Shown: positions 1-5,112 of the stretch, in pieces
How positions within the stretch are numbered: position 1 is the stretch's first letter
How the letters are laid out: every line of letters begins with the position of its first letter
Source of the DNA: Alphaproteobacteria bacterium
Lineage (GTDB): Bacteria > Pseudomonadota > Alphaproteobacteria > Micavibrionales > UBA2020
Reading direction: 5' to 3'
Length of the DNA: 5,929 nt
Assembly (NCBI GenBank): GCA_018971405.1
Contig: JAGXAX010000100.1
Location: 1-5,929 of the forward strand
Position numbers and translations under genes: made by a program
The notes under the pieces: generated by a model
What the model saw: only the letters and a program-made list of their open reading frames with translations
Told to the model about the DNA's origin: nothing
The model's database searches: none

Positions 1-157
1 CAATCTGCTCAAAGGGCTCACGGGGCTGGTCGCCAGCGCATTGGCGGGCGAGTTGTGGGTGCGTTTCGGCCCTGCTGAAACTTTTATTGTGGGGGCGGTT
101 TTTGCCTGCATCGCGCTCGTCGGGCTTTGGAGCGTGCGGGTGCGGCACTTGAAATAA
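1..157 (+). CDS. C-terminal fragment of a membrane transporter, probably MFS
   Basis: This is the 3' end of a gene that begins before the window. The reading frame starts at base 2 and runs 51 codons to a TAA at 155-157. The visible residues contain a short polar stretch (ELWVRFGPAE), then one strongly hydrophobic helix (TFIVGAVFACIALVGLW), then a short basic tail ending RVRHLK. A last transmembrane helix followed by a short positively charged cytoplasmic tail is typical of the twelfth helix of major facilitator superfamily permeases, and the upstream segment (GLTGLVASALAGELW) resembles the loop and helix 11 region. The substrate cannot be judged from this piece. Other polytopic membrane proteins could end in the same way, so the family call is an inference. 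Confidence 0.6.
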   Translation, partial: NLLKGLTGLVASALAGELWVRFGPAETFIVGAVFACIALVGLWSVRVRHLK

Positions 158-197
158 CAGCATAAATCAGACCTTTTTAGAAAAGCCGTGTTTCTTC

Positions 198-223
198 TTG
201 ACATTTTGTAAAATTAATATAAT
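198..223 (+). promoter_or_regulatory. Candidate promoter for the helicase gene
   Basis: A perfect TTGACA hexamer lies at 198-203 and a perfect TATAAT at 218-223, in a locally AT-rich stretch unlike the GC-rich genes around it. The spacing is only 14 bases, shorter than the usual 16-18, so these two boxes may not work as a pair. TATAAT could instead pair with TTCTTG at 195-200 at 17 bases, but that is a poor -35. If this -10 is used, transcription would start near 230 and leave an untranslated leader of about 220 nt before the helicase ATG at 451. Confidence 0.45.
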
Positions 224-229
224 TTCATG

Positions 230-450
230 ATCGAGTTTAGAAAACTCTATGCCTTACGCCATTTTGGCCGCGCGATAACAAAAACGAGAAAAGCGCTGCC
301 AGTCATATCCGGCCTTGTTTTGTGGATATGAATGAAAGCAGCGCGATAATCAAGCGATCGTCTTTCCCAGCATTTGTCAAAGAGTTTAAAGCTTGAGCCT
401 GCATCATGGTGATGCGGGATGATGACATATGTCTCAAAGAAAGATAAAAA
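230..450 (+). promoter_or_regulatory. Structured 5' leader upstream of the DEAD-box helicase
   Basis: The gap between the transporter stop (157) and the helicase start (451) contains no convincing gene. It holds three inverted repeats. (a) 233-238/242-247 is a 6-bp stem with a 3-nt loop. (b) 293-299/338-344 is a 7-bp GC-rich outer stem enclosing 303-310/324-331, an 8-bp perfect inner stem, with a 13-nt loop. (c) 398-406/410-418 is a 9-bp stem with one G-U pair and a 3-nt loop. None is followed by a T-run, so they do not look like intrinsic terminators. Long structured leaders are known on some cold-shock-induced bacterial helicase mRNAs such as E. coli csdA/deaD. A regulatory role here is inferred from structure and position only. 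Confidence 0.5.
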
Positions 451-1800
451 ATGACCAATACATTCGAAGCTTTAGGGCTTCCTTCCTCCATCCTCGCCGC
501 CATCAGCAAGGTCGGCTTTACGACGCCGACGCCGATACAGGCCGCGGCCATTCCGCTTGCCATGCAGGGGCGGGACATTCTCGGCTCCGCGCAGACCGGC
601 ACGGGGAAAACCGCCGCCTTCGGCATTCCGATGATCGCCAAGCTGATCGAAAAACCGCAGAGCGTCGGCATCGTCATGACGCCGACGCGCGAACTCGCGG
701 CGCAGGTGCTTTCCACGCTCAAGCCGCTGCTCGCCGGACAGCAGAACATCCGTACGGCGCTTTTGATCGGCGGCGAATCCATGCACAAGCAGTTGCAGCA
801 GCTTAAAACCCGTCCGCGCATCATCGTCGGCACGCCGGGCCGCATCAACGACCACCTCGACCGCCGCAGCCTCAACCTGTCGAACGCGGACATTCTCGTG
901 CTCGACGAGATGGACCGGATGCTCGACATGGGCTTCGGTGTGCAGATCGACTGCGTGCTGACCTATATGCCCAAACAGCGCCAGACGCTGCTCTTTTCCG
1001 CGACCGTGCCCGCTGAAATCGAACGTGTGGCGCAGCGCTATCAGAACAATCCGGAGCGCGTCTCCGTCGGTTCGCTGGTGACGCCGGTCGCGGCGATCAA
1101 GCAGGAACTGCTGCATATCCGCGAGGGCGAGAAGTATGACCAGTTGATCCAGCAGCTTTACGACCGCAAAGGCTCTGTCATCGTTTTCGTCAAGACCAAG
1201 TTCGGCGCGAAACGCATGGCTGAAAAGCTCACGAAGATGGATTTCAAGGCTGACGCCATCCACGGCAACCTTAACCAGAACAAGCGCGACCGCGTGATCC
1301 GCGCGTTCCGTGAAAAGCAGTACCGCGTCCTCGTCGCAACCGACGTCGCCGCGCGCGGGCTCGACATTCCGCACATCGAGCATGTCATCAACTATGACCT
1401 GCCGCAGTGCCCGGAAGATTACATCCACCGTATCGGCCGCACGGCGCGTAATGGCGCGGAAGGCAATGCCGTCGCTTTCATCACGCCGTCGGAGGGGAGA
1501 TTGTGGCACGCCATTCACAAGCTGATGAATCCTGACGACCGCACGCCCGCACCGCGCACGAACGACCGCCCGCAGAACAAGCGCAGCCGCAATGGAAGCG
1601 GCAAAAAAATCGGCGCGCGCAAGTTTGAAGATCGCAAATTCCCGGACCGGAAAGAAAAAGCCGAGGGTGGAAAATACGATCCGCTCAATGCAGGCGGAAA
1701 AAACCATGCCCGCCCGAAAACCTCGCGCTTCAAGCGCAAGTTCCGCCGCGAGGAGTTTAGCGGCAGGGACGGCGGGCAGGCGAGAAACCGCGCTTATTGA
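451..1800 (+). CDS. DEAD-box ATP-dependent RNA helicase, RhlE-like
   Basis: A 449-residue cytoplasmic helicase predicted to use ATP to unwind or remodel RNA duplexes, in roles such as ribosome assembly, mRNA turnover or cold adaptation. All the hallmark motifs are visible: Q motif with F5 and Q30 (GFTTPTPIQ), motif I AQTGTGKT (47-54), Ia PTREL (78-82), GG (107-108), Ib TPGR (128-131), II DEMD (152-155), III SAT (183-185), IV VIVFVKTK (243-250), V ATDVAARGLD (296-305) and VI HRIGRTAR (326-333). The two RecA-like domains end near residue 360. A basic, low-complexity tail of about 85 residues rich in K, R and G follows, probably disordered and RNA-binding. Motif II has Met instead of Ala in its third position. 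The ATG at 451 is placed by the normal spacing to the Q motif; the upstream purine run AAAGAAAGA (436-444) is a weak ribosome binding site. The gene ends 3 nt from the convergent xseA stop. The subfamily is less certain than the family. Confidence 0.96.
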   Translation: MTNTFEALGLPSSILAAISKVGFTTPTPIQAAAIPLAMQGRDILGSAQTGTGKTAAFGIPMIAKLIEKPQSVGIVMTPTRELAAQVLSTLKPLLAGQQNIRTALLIGGESMHKQLQQLKTRPRIIVGTPGRINDHLDRRSLNLSNADILVLDEMDRMLDMGFGVQIDCVLTYMPKQRQTLLFSATVPAEIERVAQRYQNNPERVSVGSLVTPVAAIKQELLHIREGEKYDQLIQQLYDRKGSVIVFVKTKFGAKRMAEKLTKMDFKADAIHGNLNQNKRDRVIRAFREKQYRVLVATDVAARGLDIPHIEHVINYDLPQCPEDYIHRIGRTARNGAEGNAVAFITPSEGRLWHAIHKLMNPDDRTPAPRTNDRPQNKRSRNGSGKKIGARKFEDRKFPDRKEKAEGGKYDPLNAGGKNHARPKTSRFKRKFRREEFSGRDGGQARNRAY

Positions 1801-1803
1801 GGG

Positions 1804-3189
1804 TTATTTCTTCACCGTCGCGGCGGCTTCACCGTCCTTGAACTGGATTTTCACGGCTTGCCCCGGATGGAGGGCTTTTGCCGATGCGACAATGCCGCCT
1901 TTTTCATCCCGAACGACGGCGTAGCCGCGCTCCAGCACGCGCTTGAACGACAGGCTCTCCATCATCGCTGCAAGGTTTTTCAGCGCAACTGCGCGGTCGT
2001 GGAAAATTTTCCTCTCGCTTTGCGCAAGGCGTTCACTCATGCCGGAGACAAGGCGTTGAGCATCGTTTATCTGGCGCAGCAGGCTTTGCGGGGAGAGTTT
2101 CGCCGACAGTTCATTTAATTTAGCGCCGCGCCGTTGCAGCCAGTTTTGCAGGCCGTGTTCGAGCTTCGACGAAAGATGGTCGAGCTTCTGCATGCCGAGT
2201 TCAAGCAGGCGTTTCGGGTCGATGAGGCCGCGTCCCAGCCCTTGCACATGCGTGCGGTGCTGCTGTAACAGCCTTTGCGCGGCGGTGAGCATGCGCCGCT
2301 CGGCCTCCAGCGTCTGCGCCAGCAGTTCAGCGCGCACCGGCACGGCCTTTTCGGCGGCGGCGGTCGGCGTCGGGGCGCGGAGATCCGCGGCGTAGTCGAT
2401 CAGCGTCGTGTCCGTCTCGTGGCCGACGGCGGAGATGATCGGGATGTCGCTCGCCGCCACGGCACGAACGAGGGCTTCGTCGTTGAACGGCATCAGGTCT
2501 TCAAGCGAGCCGCCGCCGCGCGCGACAATCAGCAGATCGGGGCGCAAATCGCCTTGCAACGCGTTAAATCCCTTGATTGCGGCGATGACCTGCTGCGCCG
2601 CGGTTGAGCCTTGCACCAGCGCGGGCCAGAGCAGCACGCGGCGCGGAAAGCGTTCGTCGAGCCTGTGCATGATGTCGCGGATCACGGCGCCGGTGGGCGA
2701 GGTGACGACGCCGATCAACTCCGGCAGAAACGGCAGCGGTTTTTTCCGGCTTTCGTCGAACAATCCTTCGGCGGCGAGTTTTTTGCGCCGTTCTTCCAGC
2801 ATCTTGAGCAACGCGCCTTGCCCCGCCAGCTCCATCGTCTCGATGACGAGTTGGTAGTTCGAGCGGCCGGGGTAGGTCGTGAGCCGTCCGGTGCAGACGA
2901 CCTCCATGCCTTCTTCGGGTTTGACCGCAAGGCGCCCGACCGTGGTCCGCCAGCAGACGGCGTCCAGCACCGCGTCCGTATCTTTGAGCGAGGTGTACAT
3001 ATGCCCCGATTTGGCGACGGTGACGCGCGAAATTTCCCCGCGCACGCGGACGTAGGAGAATTCGTCTTCCACGACTTTTTTTAGTTTATGGCTAAGCTCG
3101 CTGACGCTGTATTCAGGCGGCGCATTGCTGCCGGTTTGAGGTGGCAGGCCGAAAGGGGAGTCATTGTCGAACAAGTCGTTATTCTGCAT
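1804..3189 (-). CDS. xseA: Exodeoxyribonuclease VII large subunit
   Basis: A 461-residue protein, within the family's usual size. With several copies of the small subunit XseB it forms exonuclease VII, which degrades single-stranded DNA from both ends into short oligonucleotides and helps in DNA repair. An N-terminal OB-fold for single-stranded DNA spans about residues 27-120 (EYSVSELSHKLKKVVEDEF, VRVRGEISR). The catalytic region follows, with the family signatures GVVTSPTGAVIRDI (160-173), ARGGGSLEDLMPFNDE (223-238) and VGHETDTTLIDYAADLRAPT (255-274). A long helical coiled-coil region (about 285-415) and a C-terminal segment (RGYAVVRDEKG, 421-431) complete it. The ATG at 3187-3189 is the furthest upstream start possible, because an in-frame TGA lies at 3193-3195. 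No strong ribosome binding site precedes it. xseB is not in the window. It runs divergently from the cNMP-EAL gene and convergently with the helicase. Confidence 0.97.
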   Translation of the reverse strand: MQNNDLFDNDSPFGLPPQTGSNAPPEYSVSELSHKLKKVVEDEFSYVRVRGEISRVTVAKSGHMYTSLKDTDAVLDAVCWRTTVGRLAVKPEEGMEVVCTGRLTTYPGRSNYQLVIETMELAGQGALLKMLEERRKKLAAEGLFDESRKKPLPFLPELIGVVTSPTGAVIRDIMHRLDERFPRRVLLWPALVQGSTAAQQVIAAIKGFNALQGDLRPDLLIVARGGGSLEDLMPFNDEALVRAVAASDIPIISAVGHETDTTLIDYAADLRAPTPTAAAEKAVPVRAELLAQTLEAERRMLTAAQRLLQQHRTHVQGLGRGLIDPKRLLELGMQKLDHLSSKLEHGLQNWLQRRGAKLNELSAKLSPQSLLRQINDAQRLVSGMSERLAQSERKIFHDRAVALKNLAAMMESLSFKRVLERGYAVVRDEKGGIVASAKALHPGQAVKIQFKDGEAAATVKK

Positions 3190-3229
3190 GTTTCAGTCAT
3201 AATACAGTCCGCGCCTTTTTGCCAGTCTC

Positions 3230-3259
3230 TTGACGGGCTGCCGGAAAATGCAGCAAAAT
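3230..3259 (+). promoter_or_regulatory. Candidate promoter for the cNMP-EAL gene
   Basis: TTGACG (3230-3235, 5 of 6 to the -35 consensus) is followed after 18 bases by CAAAAT (3254-3259, 4 of 6 to the -10 consensus). Transcription would then begin near 3266, about 15 nt before the ATG at 3281. It lies in the 91-nt gap between the divergent starts of xseA and the EAL gene. It is a motif match only. Confidence 0.4.
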
Positions 3260-3280
3260 CGGGAACTGTTCGGGGATACC

Positions 3281-4576
3281 ATGAAAAGCCAGAAAAACAA
3301 CAACATGCCGCTGACCAATTTGCAACTGCAGGAGCTGCGCTGCTCCTATCCGCAGGGGATGACGCTCTTCCGCGAGGGCGAGGACAGGAATTGCGCCTAC
3401 ATCATCGAGAAAGGCGAAGTCGAGATCAGCGTCATCAAGGACGGCAAGAAAGTGCCCCTCGTGCGCCTCGGCGAGGGCGAGGTATTCGGGGAAGCGGCGC
3501 TGATCGGCTCCGGAAAGCGCTCGGCAACCGCCACGGCGACAGAGGATTGCGAAGTGTTCCGCATCTTTCCGAGCATTCTGCGCGACCGCATCATGCGGCT
3601 TGACCCGCTGGTGGGGCTGCTGATGAGCCTGCTGGTCAACCGTTACCGCAAGTGGCGCTATGTTTCGCCGGAGCTCGCCGCCGAGGCCGGCGTCGTCGAG
3701 CATGCCAGAGAAGACTTGAGTCAGGTGGACAAGGCGGACGGGTTCTTAAGCGACCTCAATGCGCAGAAGAAAGTCGCCCTGCAGGAACTGCGCATGGCGC
3801 AGAACATCGTCGAGGCGGTGGCGAAGGGCGAACTCGGACCTTACCTGCAGCCGATCGTGACCTTGCCCGATCGCAAACTGGCGGGTTTCGAGGCGCTGAT
3901 CCGCTGGCACCATCCGGAAAAAGGGATGATTTCGCCTGTGGAGTTCATTCCCGTGGCCGAGCGCACGAACATCGTCGGCCAGCTTGACATGATGATGCTG
4001 GAGCGGGTCTGCGAGATCGTGCCGGACATCCAGAAGGCCGCCGGCGTCATCGGCCGTAAGATTTATGTCAGCGTCAACCTGTCCGGCATTCATTTCGATT
4101 CTGACGGTTTCGCGGACGAGGTGGTGGAGATCGTCCGCCGGAGCAAGGTCGATCCGGCGCAGATCGTGCTCGAAATCACCGAAAGCGCGCTGATGGGCTC
4201 TCCGGAGCGGGCGGAAGCGACGCTGCGCAAGTTCAAGGCCCACGGCCTCACGATCTCGCTCGACGACTTCGGGACAGGCTATTCCTCCTTGAGCTATCTG
4301 CACAAATTCTCGATCGACATTCTCAAGGTCGACCAGTCGTTCGTCAGCGACATCCACAACAAGAACAGCAAGAGCTTCGACGTGGTGCGCGCGATCGTCT
4401 CCCTCGCCAGAACATTCAACCTGAGCACCGTTGCGGAAGGCATTGAACATGAAGAGGACATTTCCGCGCTTACGTCGCTGGGCTGCGGCAACGGGCAGGG
4501 CTACTTTTTCAGCAAGCCCATGCCCGTGGATCAGGCGCTGGAATTCGTCAGGACGAGCGTTGCCAAGTATGGCTAA
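3281..4576 (+). CDS. cNMP-binding/EAL-domain c-di-GMP phosphodiesterase
   Basis: A 431-residue soluble protein with no signal peptide or membrane helix. Residues about 17-105 form a cyclic-nucleotide-binding domain: the phosphate-binding cassette reads GEAALIGSGKRSATATA (70-86) and keeps the Glu (E71), Arg (R80) and Ser (S81) positions expected for cAMP or cGMP binding. A mostly helical linker (about 106-180) leads into a full EAL domain (about 181-425) that should hydrolyse c-di-GMP to pGpG. Its catalytic set looks intact: EAL (204-206), N266 in NLS, E298 in EITES, D328-D329 in DDFGTGYSSL, K349 in LKVD, E386 in AEGIE and Q406 in GQGYFF. There is no GGDEF domain. The reading frame is open further upstream (TTG at 3230, ATG at 3248). 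I chose the ATG at 3281 because a purine run (GGGGA, 3272-3276) precedes it, a candidate promoter would place the RNA start after the earlier codons, and it leaves a complete cNMP domain. Regulation of the phosphodiesterase by nucleotide binding is inferred from the architecture; a similar protein is known in Bdellovibrio (Bd1971). Confidence 0.93.
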   Translation: MKSQKNNNMPLTNLQLQELRCSYPQGMTLFREGEDRNCAYIIEKGEVEISVIKDGKKVPLVRLGEGEVFGEAALIGSGKRSATATATEDCEVFRIFPSILRDRIMRLDPLVGLLMSLLVNRYRKWRYVSPELAAEAGVVEHAREDLSQVDKADGFLSDLNAQKKVALQELRMAQNIVEAVAKGELGPYLQPIVTLPDRKLAGFEALIRWHHPEKGMISPVEFIPVAERTNIVGQLDMMMLERVCEIVPDIQKAAGVIGRKIYVSVNLSGIHFDSDGFADEVVEIVRRSKVDPAQIVLEITESALMGSPERAEATLRKFKAHGLTISLDDFGTGYSSLSYLHKFSIDILKVDQSFVSDIHNKNSKSFDVVRAIVSLARTFNLSTVAEGIEHEEDISALTSLGCGNGQGYFFSKPMPVDQALEFVRTSVAKYG

Positions 4577-4584
4577 GCCTTTTT

Positions 4585-4613
4585 ATCCGTGAGGATTTTC
4601 CCGCTTCTGCGGG
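4585..4613 (+). terminator. Weak stem-loops after the EAL gene, possible terminator
   Basis: Two small inverted repeats follow the stop codon. ATCC/GGAT (4585-4588/4593-4596) has a 4-nt loop and is followed by TTT. CCCGC/GCGGG (4600-4604/4609-4613) has a TTCT loop. The second is the more stable but lacks a T-run after it. Together they may end or slow transcription, but neither is a textbook intrinsic terminator. Confidence 0.25.
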
Positions 4614-4641
4614 CGAACGGCGGATTATATGTTTTTATGTC

Positions 4642-4670
4642 TTGCCTTTTTTCCCGAAAAACCGTTACAT
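4642..4670 (+). promoter_or_regulatory. Candidate promoter for tRNA-Pro
   Basis: TTGCCT (4642-4647, 4 of 6 to consensus) and TTACAT (4665-4670, 3 of 6) are separated by exactly 17 bases. The predicted start near 4677 is about 3 nt before the mature tRNA end at 4680, a common arrangement for tRNA genes. The hexamers themselves are weak matches. Confidence 0.4.
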
Positions 4671-4679
4671 TTCAACAGT

Positions 4680-4756
4680 CGGAGCGTAGCGCAGTCCGGT
4701 AGCGCGCCTGTTTTGGGAGCAGGATGTCGGGGGTTCGAATCCCTCCGCTCCGACCA
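4680..4756 (+). tRNA. tRNA-Pro (anticodon TGG)
   Basis: A complete 77-nt cloverleaf with the CCA end encoded. The acceptor stem is CGGAGCG (4680-4686) with CGCTCCG (4746-4752), followed by discriminator A4753 and CCA (4754-4756). The D stem is GCGC (4689-4692) with GCGC (4702-4705). The anticodon stem is CCTGT (4707-4711) with GCAGG (4719-4723), closed by a U-G pair, and its loop TTTGGGA gives anticodon TGG at 4714-4716, which reads proline CCN codons. The T loop is TTCGAAT on a 5-bp stem (GGGGG with CCCTC, one G-U pair). It lies 29 nt before the NDUFS4-like gene on the same strand with no terminator between, so the two may share a transcript. Confidence 0.98.
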
Positions 4757-4785
4757 TTGAACGAGCATGCAAGGAAAAGACCGCC

Positions 4786-5094
4786 ATGAAAGCGAAGATC
4801 TACAAACCCGTGAAGAACACCATGCAGTCCGGCCGCGCCAATACGGCGGAATGGGTGCTGGAATATGAACTGGCGACGCCGCGCCGCCCCGAGCCGCTGA
4901 TGGGCTGGGTTTCGGCGGGCGATACGCTCAATCAGGTGCGGATCAGTTTCCTGACGAAAGACGATGCCGTCGCCTTCGCGGAGAAGGAAGGTCTGGAATA
5001 CGACCTCGTCCAGCCGCACGCGCGCAAGGTCAAGCCGCAGAGCTATATCGACAATTTCAAATGGCATCCGCCGGAAGAAAAAAACGCGGGCTGA
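4786..5094 (+). CDS. NDUFS4-like NADH-ubiquinone oxidoreductase accessory subunit
   Basis: A 102-residue soluble protein of the ETC complex I subunit family, homologous to mitochondrial NDUFS4 (18 kDa subunit). In alphaproteobacteria and mitochondria this accessory subunit sits on the matrix/cytoplasmic arm of complex I near the NADH-oxidising module and stabilises it. The family pattern is clear: KIYKPVKNTMQSGRANTAEW (4-23), EYELATPRRPEPLMGWVSAG (26-45), DTLNQVRISFLTKDDAVAFA (46-65) and the C-terminal YIDNFKW (87-93). It is the length of bacterial members and lacks a mitochondrial targeting extension, as expected. The ATG at 4786 follows AAGGA (4771-4775) by 10 nt, a good ribosome binding site. 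The nuo operon is not in this window. The stop codon lies inside the terminator hairpin at 5087-5107. Identification is strong; the structural role is taken from the family. Confidence 0.95.
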   Translation: MKAKIYKPVKNTMQSGRANTAEWVLEYELATPRRPEPLMGWVSAGDTLNQVRISFLTKDDAVAFAEKEGLEYDLVQPHARKVKPQSYIDNFKWHPPEEKNAG

Positions 5095-5112
5095 ATCTTA
5101 CAGCCCGTTTTT
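5087..5112 (+). terminator. Intrinsic terminator, bidirectional
   Basis: A perfect 7-bp GC-rich stem, CGGGCTG (5087-5093) with CAGCCCG (5101-5107), encloses a 7-nt loop (AATCTTA). On the plus strand it is followed at once by TTTTT (5108-5112), a standard Rho-independent terminator for the NDUFS4-like gene. On the minus strand the same stem is followed, two bases later, by a run of seven T (complement of 5078-5084), so it should also stop the glycosyltransferase transcript. The TGA of one gene (5092-5094) and the TAA of the other (5098-5100) lie within the hairpin. Confidence 0.85.

Noticed and set aside
173..185. CTTTT/AAAAG inverted repeat after the transporter stop, as a terminator
   Set aside because: It is only five bp, nearly all A-T, and has no T-run after the stem.
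429..806. ATG at 429 opening an out-of-frame plus-strand frame before the helicase ATG
   Set aside because: It is in a different frame from the helicase (22 nt upstream) and its product, rich in Arg, His and Ala, is a shadow of the helicase. A short upstream regulatory start cannot be excluded but has no supporting ribosome binding site.
303..929. A 208-codon minus-strand open frame over the leader and helicase start
   Set aside because: The translation is low-complexity (Ser, Arg, Met rich), most of it is antisense to the helicase, and it resembles no protein family.
472..1707. A 411-codon open frame antisense to the helicase
   Set aside because: It lies wholly opposite a helicase with every family motif in order. 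Its translation is rich in Arg, Ala, Val and Asp without recognisable domains, as expected for the complement of a GC-rich gene.
2275..2607. Plus-strand open frames within xseA (also 2408-2857 and 2611-3084)
   Set aside because: All are antisense to a clearly identified xseA and have Arg, Ala or Ser-biased translations without family motifs.
3746..4450. A 234-codon minus-strand open frame opposite the EAL domain
   Set aside because: It lies entirely opposite the EAL catalytic domain and has a biased composition typical of an antisense shadow.
4734..4756. tRNA-Pro 3' end as an integration attachment site
   Set aside because: No second copy of the tRNA 3' end, no integrase and no foreign-looking island is seen in the window.
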